DNA of 64,000 bases from Mesorhizobium zhangyense (GTDB taxonomy: Bacteria; Pseudomonadota; Alphaproteobacteria; Rhizobiales; Rhizobiaceae), in assembly GCF_011045115.1 (NCBI RefSeq), contig NZ_JAAKZG010000005.1, forward strand, positions 487,742 through 551,741, given 5' to 3'. Of this stretch, positions 45,072 to 53,857 are shown in pieces. The notes below the pieces were generated by a model, which was not told where the DNA came from, did not search any database, and saw nothing but the letters and a program-made list of their open reading frames with translations. Position numbers and translations under genes: made by a program. The number at the start of each line of letters is the position of its first letter. Position 1 is the stretch's first letter.

Positions 45072-45716
45072 GTGGCCTCCGTCACGCTCTATGGCTACCA
45101 CTACAGCGTCTATCTGCGCATCGTGCGCATGGCGCTTGTGGAGAAGGGTGTTTCCTGGACGCATGTCGAGATCGACCCCTTCGCTGAGACGATCCCGCCG
45201 GACTATCTCGCACTGCATCCCTTCGGGCGCGTGCCGACGCTGAAGCACGGCAATTTCGTGCTCTACGAGACCACCGCGATTGCGCGTTATGTCGATGAGG
45301 TCTTTGCCGGGAAGCCGCTTCAGCCTGCCGATGTCCGGGCCAGGGCGCGGATGAGCCAAATCATCGCGATTGCCGATTCCTATGGCTATTGGCCGATGGT
45401 GCGGCAGGTCTTTTCGCAGCGGATCTTCAATGCAGCGCTTGGAAGAACGCCGGACGAGACGGTGATTGCCGATGGGCTTGCCGCTTCGGGCAAGGTGCTT
45501 GCCGCACTTGAACCGCTGGCCGAGGGCGAGCGGTTTTTGATCGGCAGCGCCTTGAGCCTTGCCGACCTGCATCTCGGTGCGATGGTCGCGTATTTCGCGG
45601 CTGCACCGGAAGGCGATGCCGCCTTGGCGAATTTTCCGCGGCTCAGAGCGTGGTGGGGCGTCATGAAGGACCGGCGTTCGATGACGGAGACGAATCCCGG
45701 TCTTCCCCGCGCCTGA
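45072..45716 (+). CDS. Glutathione S-transferase family protein
   Basis: A GTG start at 45072, just after the hpt stop and preceded by CTGAGG, gives a 214-residue protein beginning MASVTLYGYHYSVYLRIVRMALVEKG. The thioredoxin-fold N-terminal domain with PFGRVPTLKHG and LYETTAIARYVDE is followed by an all-helical domain. The catalytic residue around Tyr11/Ser12 cannot be assigned to a subclass. It is probably co-transcribed with hpt. Confidence 0.87.
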   Translation: MASVTLYGYHYSVYLRIVRMALVEKGVSWTHVEIDPFAETIPPDYLALHPFGRVPTLKHGNFVLYETTAIARYVDEVFAGKPLQPADVRARARMSQIIAIADSYGYWPMVRQVFSQRIFNAALGRTPDETVIADGLAASGKVLAALEPLAEGERFLIGSALSLADLHLGAMVAYFAAAPEGDAALANFPRLRAWWGVMKDRRSMTETNPGLPRA

Positions 45717-45719
45717 CGC

Positions 45720-46631
45720 TTATTTCCGCTTCGGCACAAACACCGAGAGCGCCTTCGGCCTGATGCGGAAATGCGCCGGCGTGGTGGTGCACAATTCGCC
45801 GTCGGTGTTGACCGGGCGCGGGCGGCTGGTGCGGACCGTCACTTCCGTCGTCTGGAAGGCGCGCACGTCGTCCCAGCGCCCTTGCGTGCCGCGTCTCAGG
45901 CTCGGCAGCAGCGCCAGCAACCGCCACCAATGGTCGACTTCGAGGCTGTAGAAGTCGAGCCTGCCGTCGTCGGCGGTCGCCGTTTCCTCGACCGTCATGC
46001 CGCCGCCATAGTGCTTTCCGTTGCCGACGGAAATCTGCAGGGTCCTTATCTTTTCGGTCGTGCCGTCGTGGTCGAGATGGGCGCTGAACAGTCTTGACCG
46101 CGCCAGCAGCCGTGCCGCGACGATGCCGTAACCCAGCTTGCCCCAGCGCTTCTTGGCCTTGTCGCTCAAGTCGGCGGCAAGTTCGGCGCTGAAGCCGATG
46201 CTGGCGACGTTGAAGAACAGGTGGCCATTGACCTCGCCGAGATCGATCGGTGTGAGTAGGCCCTGCGCGATCACCTCGGCTGCCTTGACCGGATCGGGCG
46301 GAATGCCGACCGTGCGCGCAAAATCATTCGCGGTGCCGAGCGGCAGCACGCCAAGCGGCAGCTTGAGGTCGACCAGGGCGGGGGCTGCGGCATTCAGCGT
46401 GCCGTCGCCGCCACCGACGATGACCAGGTCGCATCCCGTTGCCTGCTTGCGGATAAGTTCGTCTATCGGCTGGTCCTTGCCGGCGGTCATGTCGACGACC
46501 TCGATGCCGGACGCTTTGAGCACGTCGAGAGCAGGCGCGATGGTTTCCCCGCCGCGCCTGGCCTTGGGATTGACGACAAGCAGGGCGCGCTTCGTCGCTT
46601 TTGTTTTTTTCGGCAAGGGGGTCGGCCTCAT
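45720..46631 (-). CDS. Lipid kinase (diacylglycerol kinase catalytic domain, YegS-like)
   Basis: The 303-residue protein has the DAGK motifs LLVVNPKARRGG, VIVGGGDGTLNAAAPAL and LPLGTANDFART, and a C-terminal beta-sandwich with VNTDGELCTTTPAHFRI. It phosphorylates a lipid, probably diacylglycerol or phosphatidylglycerol, at the membrane. It is convergent with the GST gene (3-base gap). Confidence 0.88.
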   Translation of the reverse strand: MRPTPLPKKTKATKRALLVVNPKARRGGETIAPALDVLKASGIEVVDMTAGKDQPIDELIRKQATGCDLVIVGGGDGTLNAAAPALVDLKLPLGVLPLGTANDFARTVGIPPDPVKAAEVIAQGLLTPIDLGEVNGHLFFNVASIGFSAELAADLSDKAKKRWGKLGYGIVAARLLARSRLFSAHLDHDGTTEKIRTLQISVGNGKHYGGGMTVEETATADDGRLDFYSLEVDHWWRLLALLPSLRRGTQGRWDDVRAFQTTEVTVRTSRPRPVNTDGELCTTTPAHFRIRPKALSVFVPKRK

Positions 46632-46709
46632 CTGGTCGAGTGCGGTTCACGCCAGATAGGGCGGCGACAAGGCTAATTAAAGTGCAGTCCCTGTGTTGTG
46701 GCCGCTTTC

Positions 46710-47633
46710 CTACGCTGGCGCCCTTGTTCCCAGCCGCGCATTGAGCGCGAAAAGGCCGGCGCTGATGATCAACGCCGCGCCCATTATCGTCGCTGCCTGC
46801 GGCACCTCGGCAAAGAAAAGAAAACCCCACAACGGTGCCCACAGGATGCCGGTGTATTCGAAGGTCGCGACGATGTTGGCCGGCGCCAGCCTGTAGGCTT
46901 GCGACAGCAGGATCATGCCGGCCGAAGCGATGAAGCCGCAGGAAGCCATCAGCAGGAAATCACTCAGCGTTGGCCAGATCCAGGGACGCACCAGAAATTT
47001 CAGGCTCGGATGGGTGACGTTTTCCATGCCGATGGTCTGGAACAGAAAACCGAGGACGGCGGCACCTATGAGATAGGCGCCGTTCTGGTAAAAGCTCATG
47101 ACGGTCGAGGATTCCGCCGAGCCGAGCTTTCGCGCCATCAGCTGCGAAAAACCGTAGAGGCCGGCCGAAAGCAGGGAAAGCAGCGCCGCCCATTCGAACA
47201 CACCCTGTCCGGGGCGGACCATTACCAGAACGCCGATCAGCCCGACGACCGCAGTGACTGCGCTCGGCCACGAAATGTGCTCGCCGAGATAGGGGCGGGC
47301 CAGCATGACGATGAACAGCGGCGCCATGAAATAGAGCGCGATCGCATCGGCCAGCGGCAATGCTGCCAGCGCCAGATAATAGGCGGTGTAGGAGGTGAAC
47401 AGGATTGCCGCGCGCAGGCCGAGCAGCCGGTAGTTCGGCGAAAACAGCGCCCTCAGCCCGACATCCTTGTGGACGATGATGAGGAGGATCGGCAGCGAGA
47501 CGATGGAGCGGATCGCCATCACCTCCATCAGCGGATAGCGGCCGGAAACAGCCTTGATGACCGGGTCCTGCAGCGAAAACACCATCACGCCAAGGCAGAG
47601 GGAGATGATGCCGAGGAGGGTACGGTTCTGCAT
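46710..47633 (-). CDS. EamA/DMT-family transporter
   Basis: The 307-residue protein from start 47633 (MQNRTLLGII) has ten helices in two EamA repeats, with the GVLVMVRPGQGVFEW turn between halves. In-frame sequence upstream to 47843 lacks similarity and overlaps the LysR control region. It is divergent from a LysR regulator, which likely controls it. Substrate unknown. Confidence 0.85.
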   Translation of the reverse strand: MQNRTLLGIISLCLGVMVFSLQDPVIKAVSGRYPLMEVMAIRSIVSLPILLIIVHKDVGLRALFSPNYRLLGLRAAILFTSYTAYYLALAALPLADAIALYFMAPLFIVMLARPYLGEHISWPSAVTAVVGLIGVLVMVRPGQGVFEWAALLSLLSAGLYGFSQLMARKLGSAESSTVMSFYQNGAYLIGAAVLGFLFQTIGMENVTHPSLKFLVRPWIWPTLSDFLLMASCGFIASAGMILLSQAYRLAPANIVATFEYTGILWAPLWGFLFFAEVPQAATIMGAALIISAGLFALNARLGTRAPA

Positions 47634-47805
47634 GGTGTTCACGGCTCGCGATGCGCAGTTAAAAAAACGTCTGGCATATGGACAAAAAGAACCCGCGGCC
47701 CCTGTTTTGGGACTACGGGTGAGTGAGGACTTTTTGCCCGACCGCGTCGATTGTTGCCGACTCGGCGCATGCATTTCGGTTTCGTTGTTGATTATCGCCG
47801 TCCGA

Positions 47806-47834
47806 TTGACATGTTTCAAACGAATTGGAATGAT
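47806..47834 (+). promoter_or_regulatory. Candidate sigma-70 promoter for the LysR gene
   Basis: TTGACA at 47806-47811 is followed after 17 bases by AATGAT at 47829-47834, a good -35 and a partial -10. It ends 33 bases before the LysR start. The region is shared with the divergent EamA gene, so LysR binding sites are expected near here; I did not fix a T-N11-A box. Confidence 0.4.
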
Positions 47835-47867
47835 GCCAGCCATGAGAAATGCTTATGGCTGGACGTC

Positions 47868-48755
47868 ATGACGATTCATCTCGACAGCGATCTTCTGCGC
47901 ACCTTCGTCGCGGTGGCCGAAACCGGCAATTTCACCAAGGCGGCCGATACCGTCAGCCGCACGCAGTCGGCCGTGTCTATGCAGATCAAGAAGCTTGAAG
48001 CGATGATCGGCGAGGTGCTGTTCGAGCGCGGCTCGCGTGGCGTGTCGCTGACGCGCAAGGGCCAGGACCTGATCGTCAATGCCCGCCGCATCGTCTCGCT
48101 GCTCGACGAGACGGCAGCCTCGATGCGGGCGGAAGCGCTCGACGGCCCGGTGCGCATCGGCATCCCTGAGGAATACAGCTATTCGATCCTGTCGCGGGCG
48201 CTGAGCGCATTCGCCAAGATGCACCCCAAGGTCGAGATCACGGTCAAATACGCGCATTCCGCCTCGCAGATGGTGGCGCTTGAAGCAGGCGAACTCGACC
48301 TCGCCGTCGTGTTCGAATGGCAGGATTTTTCCGACGGCGAAGTGCTGATGCGCGACCCGACCGTCTGGGTGACGTCGAACCTGCATCTCCTGCACGAGGA
48401 GACGCCGCTGCCGGTCGCGCTCTACAGCCGCGCGGGGTGGTGCAAGGATTTCGCGCTCAGGTCACTGGAGGATCGCGGGCTGCCCTACCGCGTCGCCTAT
48501 ACCAGCGATACGACCAGCGGGCTCAAGCTCGCGGTGGCTTCCGGGTTGGCGATCGCGCCGGTGTCGCGTTCCAATATTCCGCCCGATTGCCGCGAACTGA
48601 CCGCTGCCGATGGGTTTGGTGATATCGACGCGTCGAATGTAGTGCTCCACCGCGCGCCGGGGGCAACCAGCGAGGCGATAAACGGCATGGCCGACGCCAT
48701 CCGCGAAGCGTTCTTCTCGCAACTGACGATCACCGTGCCGCCGCCCGGCTCGTGA
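47868..48755 (+). CDS. LysR family transcriptional regulator
   Basis: The 295-residue protein has the N-terminal HTH (LRTFVAVAETGNFTKAADTVSRTQSAVSMQIKKLEAMIGEVLFERG) and a periplasmic-binding-like effector domain. It is divergent from the EamA transporter 234 bases away, the classical LysR arrangement. The effector is unknown. Confidence 0.9.
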   Translation: MTIHLDSDLLRTFVAVAETGNFTKAADTVSRTQSAVSMQIKKLEAMIGEVLFERGSRGVSLTRKGQDLIVNARRIVSLLDETAASMRAEALDGPVRIGIPEEYSYSILSRALSAFAKMHPKVEITVKYAHSASQMVALEAGELDLAVVFEWQDFSDGEVLMRDPTVWVTSNLHLLHEETPLPVALYSRAGWCKDFALRSLEDRGLPYRVAYTSDTTSGLKLAVASGLAIAPVSRSNIPPDCRELTAADGFGDIDASNVVLHRAPGATSEAINGMADAIREAFFSQLTITVPPPGS

Positions 48756-48780
48756 TGCAGTCATGCCACCTCCCGACAGT

Positions 48781-48806
48781 CCTCCTGACAAGAAGCTGTC
48801 AGGAGG
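48781..48806. promoter_or_regulatory. Perfect 10-bp inverted repeat between LysR and GST genes
   Basis: CCTCCTGACA and TGTCAGGAGG enclose AGAAGC. No T-tract follows, so it is a weak terminator candidate for the LysR gene or an operator for the following glutathione transferase gene, whose start is 44 bases downstream. Confidence 0.4.
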
Positions 48807-48849
48807 AGGATGCTAGGAATGCCTTATCAAACGAGTTGAGGAGGCAACG

Positions 48850-49467
48850 ATGCTGAAATTCTACCACGCGCCCTGGTCGCGCTCTTCAGGCGTTCATTGG
48901 CTTCTGGAGGAACTCGGTGTGCCCTACGAAACCGAGATCATTGATATCCGCGCTCCCGGCGGCGTGCCCGAAAGTTACCGCGCCATACAACCCAATAAGA
49001 AGGTGCCGGCGATCGATCATGACGGCACGATCGTGACAGAGCGTGCGGCCATCTGCATGTATCTATGCGAGGCTTTTCCGCAAGCCGAGCTTGCTCCTGC
49101 GATCGGAGAAAAGGCTCGGGCGACGTGGCTGACCTGGCTGGTCTATTCGGATTCGGTTTTCGACCCGGCAATCGCCGCGAAGGCACAAGGATGGACATAT
49201 AACAGCAACAGCTTCTCCTTCGGGGCCTATGACGACATGGTCCAGCATCTGGAAAAGACGCTCTCGTCGCGGCCTTACATTGCGGGAGACAGGTTCACGG
49301 CTGCCGACACCCAGATCGGCAGCGGAATTTATTTCGTCACGAACATTCTCAAGGCTTTTCCCGACAAGCCGGTTTTCCGCGACTATCTGGCAAGGCTACA
49401 GGAGAGGCCGGCCTATCAGCGCTACCTCGCGAAGGATGCTGCGGCTACGCCACGCGGTGCATCTTGA
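48850..49467 (+). CDS. Glutathione S-transferase family protein
   Basis: The 205-residue protein begins MLKFYHAPWSRSSGVHWLLEELGVPYE; Ser13 in SRSS is a likely thiol-stabilising residue. NKKVPAIDHDGTIVTERAAICMYL is the glutathione-binding segment and the rest is helical with FTAADTQIGS. A ribosome site GTTGAGGAGG lies seven bases ahead. A role in electrophile detoxification is probable; the substrate is not known. Confidence 0.87.
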   Translation: MLKFYHAPWSRSSGVHWLLEELGVPYETEIIDIRAPGGVPESYRAIQPNKKVPAIDHDGTIVTERAAICMYLCEAFPQAELAPAIGEKARATWLTWLVYSDSVFDPAIAAKAQGWTYNSNSFSFGAYDDMVQHLEKTLSSRPYIAGDRFTAADTQIGSGIYFVTNILKAFPDKPVFRDYLARLQERPAYQRYLAKDAAATPRGAS

Positions 49468-49503
49468 AGCACGTCTTGTAAGGAAGGCGGGCCGAGGTGC
49501 GTC

Positions 49504-52128
49504 TCAGCGCATTTCGAGCAGGCGCTCGAGATAGTTGCGTTCCAGCTCGGGGCTGAGCGCGTTGCCCAGCCGCTTGCGGATGGCATCGAGAATCTGGCGC
49601 GCGCGCTGCACGTCGATCTCGTCCGGCACCTTGACCGAATTGCCGAAGTCGGGGCCGGTGGTGGCTCGCGGCCGGCCGAGCGGGTCGCGGTCGGCGTTCT
49701 GCTGGCGACCGCCTTCCTCGCTGCCGCCTTCCTCGCCCTGCATGGCCTGCTGCATCTGCTGCATCATGTCCTGCGCGCCCTTGCGCAACGCTTCGAGCGC
49801 GCGGCCCTGTTCGCCAACGGCGCGTTCGCCTTCGCCCTGGCCAAGCGCGCCTTCGGCCTGGCCCATCGCATCGCCTGCCTCGCCGAAACCTTCGCCCGGC
49901 TGGATGCCGAGACCTTCGAGCCCCTTGGTCAGGCCCTGAAGATCCTTCTGCAACTGGCCCTGGCCTTCCTGAAGCTGCTTCAGCGCCTCGGCGAATTCGT
50001 CGGGCGTCATCGGCCGGCCCTGATTGCCTTGACCCTGCCCCTGCTGGCCCTGACCTTGCTGGCCGGGTTCGCCCTGCTGGCCTTGCTGACCCTGTCCCTG
50101 TTGACCTTGCTGGCCCTGCTGCTCGCCGGACTGCTCTCCGCGCTGCATCTGGTCCATGCGGAAGGTCTCGTTCATCATCTCCTGCTGGCGCCGCATGATC
50201 TCGCCCAGCTTGTCCATCTGCTGGCGCATCTCGCTCTGGTCGCCTTGCTGGCCGGGCTGCTGCTGGCGGCCCGCCTGCAGGTTGTTCATCATGTTCTCAA
50301 GCTGGGACAGAAGCTCCTGCGCCTGATCGCGGTTGCCTGATTTGGCCAGATTCTCGATCTGGTCCATCATGCGCTCGAGATCGCTCTGGCGCAGTTCCTG
50401 GCCGTTCTGCGGCATCTGCTGCTGGGCCATGTTCGGGTCGCGCTTGGCCCGCTCGGCGAATTCGCGCAGGAAGTCGTTCATCGCCTGGCGCAGCTCTTTC
50501 ATGAGCTTGTCGATCTCTTCGTCGCTGGCGCCGTTCTGAAGCGCCTGCTTCAACGCCTCCTGCGCCTGGCGCAGGCGCTTTTCAGCGGACGAAAGCGCGC
50601 CGTCCTCGATCGCCAGCGCCATTTCCCAGAAATAGTCGGCGGTGGCGCGCAGCTGGTCGTCGCTCTCGGCCATCTTCAACTGTGTGCTGCCGACCATCAA
50701 GCCGAGGAAGTTGGCCATGTTCTGGATCGTGTCTTCGGGCCGCAGCGTGATGGCGTCGATCAGCTCCAGCACATAGGATTTTTTGTTCGTGTCGAGCGAG
50801 AAGATGCGGCGCTGTTCCACCACGGCCTTGGCCAGCGGGTTGGAGAAGGGCCGCTCCGGCAGCACCAGCGTCTTGGTTTCGCTGGTGGCTTCCTGTCCGG
50901 CGTCGTCCGTTGCCTTCAGCGTCAGCTTGACCGTGCTGCCGGCCCAGACATGGTCGGTCAGGTCGCGCGAGACCTTGGCGGCAGCCGTGCCGCTGCCGCG
51001 GCGCGGCACCGTCAGCGGCATTTCGGGTGCCTTGTAGAGCGGATGCGCATCCTTGGCCTGTTCGTCGGCCAGCGCGAACTCAGCCTTGGCGGAAGCCGCG
51101 CCGTAATCGTCGACGATCTCGTAATTGAGTTCCAGCGCGCCGTTGACCGCGCGCTTGGGCTCGCCGACGAAGCGGATCACCGGCGGCTTGTCGGGGATGA
51201 CGGCGAAGGTCCAGCTCTGCAGCTCCTTCTCGCCGGATTTCAGGCTGAGCACGCCGTCCTTGTCGAGCTTGCCGGCAAATTGACGCGCCACTGCCGGTGC
51301 GCCGGCGGCAATCGGCTTGGCCGGGGCAGGTGCAGCACCCGCCTTCGGCTCGATGTCGCGGGTGGTGCCGCCGGCATCGGCGTAGGAAAGCGCCTCGTCG
51401 CCGGCGCCGCCGGTCACGCGCAGTGAAACCTCGCTGCCCTGCGGTACGGTGAAGGTCGGGTTCTGCCGGTTGGCGTCGGCAGTCAGGAACACCGGCGCCT
51501 TGCCGGTATAGGCAGGCGGCGTCACCCAGGCATCGATACGCGGCGGAATGGTCTCGGCGATCGCGCCGGCCTGAAAGGCGTCGCCAAGGCGTCCGCCGAG
51601 CGGGCCATAGGAGAAGGCGAAGGCGGTGACGAATAGCAGCGCGGCTGCAGCGCGCAAGCCCCACGGGTCGCGCTCCGGCACGCGGGTGCGCGGCATGTCG
51701 CTGCCGACATCGCCAAGGCTTTCGGCCATCCGCTTCTGGTGCTCGCGCCACAGCGCCTGCGAAAACTCGCTGACCTTTCCGCTCGGCCGGTCTGTCTGCA
51801 CCAGCACCGGCGTATGTGGCAGTTCATTCGCCGCTTCGATGCGACGGTCGATCTCGGCGGCGGAAGGACGGCGGAAGAAGCGCAGCGGATAGAGTGCGGC
51901 AACGCCTGCAATGGCGAACAAGGCCAGCAGGCCGAAGCGCGGCAAATCGGGCAGGAGGCGGAAGACGCCGAGCCAGGAAAGGCTGAGGAACAGGCTGACG
52001 ACGACAAGCAGCGGCAATGCCAGTGGCCAGCCACGTTCCACCGTCATGGAGGCCAGCGTGGTGAACCGGGCGCGGCCAAGGCGCCGGGCGAAACTCTGTG
52101 CGCTGTTCGTTGCCGGTGTTTCCGCCAT
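49504..52128 (-). CDS. TIGR02302-family (DUF4175-like) membrane protein
   Basis: The 874-residue protein (start 52128, MAETPATNSAQ) has two to three N-terminal helices, a long extracytoplasmic region, coiled-coil segments around residues 500-660, and a Gln/Gly-rich low-complexity tract at about 663-700 made of QGQ repeats. The C-terminal region is charged and ends LERNYLERLLEMR. This is the Alphaproteobacteria-specific family typically downstream of lysA; its function is unknown. Confidence 0.88.
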   Translation of the reverse strand: MAETPATNSAQSFARRLGRARFTTLASMTVERGWPLALPLLVVVSLFLSLSWLGVFRLLPDLPRFGLLALFAIAGVAALYPLRFFRRPSAAEIDRRIEAANELPHTPVLVQTDRPSGKVSEFSQALWREHQKRMAESLGDVGSDMPRTRVPERDPWGLRAAAALLFVTAFAFSYGPLGGRLGDAFQAGAIAETIPPRIDAWVTPPAYTGKAPVFLTADANRQNPTFTVPQGSEVSLRVTGGAGDEALSYADAGGTTRDIEPKAGAAPAPAKPIAAGAPAVARQFAGKLDKDGVLSLKSGEKELQSWTFAVIPDKPPVIRFVGEPKRAVNGALELNYEIVDDYGAASAKAEFALADEQAKDAHPLYKAPEMPLTVPRRGSGTAAAKVSRDLTDHVWAGSTVKLTLKATDDAGQEATSETKTLVLPERPFSNPLAKAVVEQRRIFSLDTNKKSYVLELIDAITLRPEDTIQNMANFLGLMVGSTQLKMAESDDQLRATADYFWEMALAIEDGALSSAEKRLRQAQEALKQALQNGASDEEIDKLMKELRQAMNDFLREFAERAKRDPNMAQQQMPQNGQELRQSDLERMMDQIENLAKSGNRDQAQELLSQLENMMNNLQAGRQQQPGQQGDQSEMRQQMDKLGEIMRRQQEMMNETFRMDQMQRGEQSGEQQGQQGQQGQGQQGQQGEPGQQGQGQQGQGQGNQGRPMTPDEFAEALKQLQEGQGQLQKDLQGLTKGLEGLGIQPGEGFGEAGDAMGQAEGALGQGEGERAVGEQGRALEALRKGAQDMMQQMQQAMQGEEGGSEEGGRQQNADRDPLGRPRATTGPDFGNSVKVPDEIDVQRARQILDAIRKRLGNALSPELERNYLERLLEMR

Positions 52129-52261
52129 CAACCTTTCCAAACGAGACTCGCACCGCATGTGCGCTCTCATGGAAAAGAATAGCAGCAAACACGGCAAAGA
52201 CGAGGCATGGTACGAAATCGTGATCGGCGGGCTTTTCCGCGCCGATCACCGCGCGAGCGCA

Positions 52262-53527
52262 TCAGAGCCAGTCGGGCACCGAATCCAAGCCGATCAGCTC
52301 GTCATAGGTCTGGCGCGGGCGGATGACATGGAAAGCATCGCCATTGACCAGCACTTCCGGCACCAGAAGCCTGGTGTTGTAAGTGCCTGCCTGTACCGCG
52401 CCATAGGCGCCGGCCGTGCCGACGGCGATCAGGTCACCGGCCTTCAGGCGCGGCAGATCACGGTCGAGGCCAAGAAAATCGCCGGTCTCGCAGACCGGGC
52501 CGACGATATCGACCTTCATGCGCGGCGTGTCGGCTGGCGGCTGCACCACCGGGCGGATGTCGTGGAAGGCATCGTATAGGGTCGGGCGAACCAGGTCGTT
52601 CATCGCCGCATCGACGATCAGGAAGTTCTTGGCGTCGCCTTCCTTCACATAGATCACTTCCGACACCAGAATGCCGGCATTGCCGACGATCAGCCGTCCG
52701 GGCTCGAACATCACCTTCAGCCCGAGCTTGGTGACGTGCTTCTTCACGATCGCGGCATAGGCATCGGGAAGGGGCGGCGGCGAGTTGTCGGTCTTGTAGG
52801 GAATGCCGAGCCCGCCGCCGAGGTCGACATGTTCGATGGCATGGCCGTCGGCCTGCAGCATGCCGACGAGTTCGACCAGCAGCGCGAAGGCATCGTCGAA
52901 AGGCTGCAGCTCGGTGATCTGGCTGCCGATATGCATATCGATGCCGGTGATCTTCAAGCCGGGCAGTTGGGCGGCGCGGGCATAGACCTCGCGCGCCCGC
53001 TGGCGCGGTATGCCGAACTTGTTTTCGGCCAGCCCGGTCGAGATCTTTTTATGGGTCTTGGCATCGACATCCGGGTTGATGCGCAGCGAGATCGGCGCGA
53101 CCTTGCCGGCAGCGACAGCGCGCGCCGAAAGCAGCTCGAGTTCCGGCTCGGACTCGACGTTGAAGCAAAGGATGTCGGCTGCCAGCGCGAAATCCATTTC
53201 CCGCGCCGTCTTGCCGACGCCGGAAAACAGGATCTTCCTGCCGGGAATGCCCGCCGCCAAGGCGCGGCGCAGCTCACCTTCGGAAACCACGTCGGCGCCC
53301 GCACCCAGCTTGGCCAGCGTCGTCAGTACGGCCTGGTTGGAGTTAGCCTTCAGCGCATAGCAGACGAGGCTGTCGAGGCTTGAAAAGGCCTCGCTGAACA
53401 CGCGGTAGTGGCGGGTCAAAGTTGCGGTGGAATAGCAATAGAAGGGCGTGCCGACGGCAGCCGCGATAGCGGGCAGGGGCACGTCCTCGGCGTGGAGCAC
53501 GCCGTCGCGATAGTCGAAATGGTTCAC
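52262..53527 (-). CDS. lysA: Diaminopimelate decarboxylase
   Basis: A GTG start at 53527 gives the 421-residue LysA sequence beginning VNHFDYRDGVLHAEDVPLPA (read as Met). The PLP lysine is Lys60 (VCYALKANSN), with GGGLGIPY and EPGRLIVGN in the phosphate/dimer region and the active-site Cys in GPVCETGD. It makes L-lysine from meso-DAP. It follows lptM after a 13-base gap. Confidence 0.95.
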   Translation of the reverse strand: MNHFDYRDGVLHAEDVPLPAIAAAVGTPFYCYSTATLTRHYRVFSEAFSSLDSLVCYALKANSNQAVLTTLAKLGAGADVVSEGELRRALAAGIPGRKILFSGVGKTAREMDFALAADILCFNVESEPELELLSARAVAAGKVAPISLRINPDVDAKTHKKISTGLAENKFGIPRQRAREVYARAAQLPGLKITGIDMHIGSQITELQPFDDAFALLVELVGMLQADGHAIEHVDLGGGLGIPYKTDNSPPPLPDAYAAIVKKHVTKLGLKVMFEPGRLIVGNAGILVSEVIYVKEGDAKNFLIVDAAMNDLVRPTLYDAFHDIRPVVQPPADTPRMKVDIVGPVCETGDFLGLDRDLPRLKAGDLIAVGTAGAYGAVQAGTYNTRLLVPEVLVNGDAFHVIRPRQTYDELIGLDSVPDWL

Positions 53528-53540
53528 TGGCTTGGTCCGG

Positions 53541-53750
53541 TCAGAGCAGCTTGTCGAGGAGGAAGGGCTTGTCCGCGACCGGTTTCTTCGGCTCCGGCGG
53601 CAGCGGCTGCTCATTGGCCTTCTGCGCGTCCTTGCGGGCCTGCACGGCAGCTTCATAGGGCGTGTCGAGCCCCGACTTGCGCCCGCAGGCCGAAACTGCG
53701 CCGATCGCGGCCAGAAGCACGAGCGTGGTGAGAAGTCTGCTGCCGGTCAT
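53541..53750 (-). CDS. Small LptM-like lipoprotein upstream of lysA
   Basis: This 69-residue precursor has a lipoprotein signal with lipobox VSAC (Cys22), followed by GRKSGLDTPYEAAVQARKDAQK and a Pro/Lys-rich tail. The CGxKxxLxxP pattern right after the lipid-modified Cys is that of LptM/YifL, which assists maturation of the LPS translocon. Position directly upstream of lysA agrees with that family. Confidence 0.8.
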   Translation of the reverse strand: MTGSRLLTTLVLLAAIGAVSACGRKSGLDTPYEAAVQARKDAQKANEQPLPPEPKKPVADKPFLLDKLL

Positions 53751-53857
53751 CCTGTCATCCGTCCGTGAGAAATACGTTGCCTGCTTCTAGCTAAATTCTT
53801 TGGCCTTTGCACCCCGGCAAATCAAGCGGCTAAAAGTTCAGCAGGGCTGGATGGGAC

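Noticed and set aside
43680..45572. A 630-codon open frame on the minus strand opposite the ftsE-hpt-GST interval
   Set aside because: It is antisense to hpt, the glutathione transferase and the membrane protein gene, has no recognisable domain, and reads as the His/Arg/Ala-rich mirror expected of GC-rich coding DNA.
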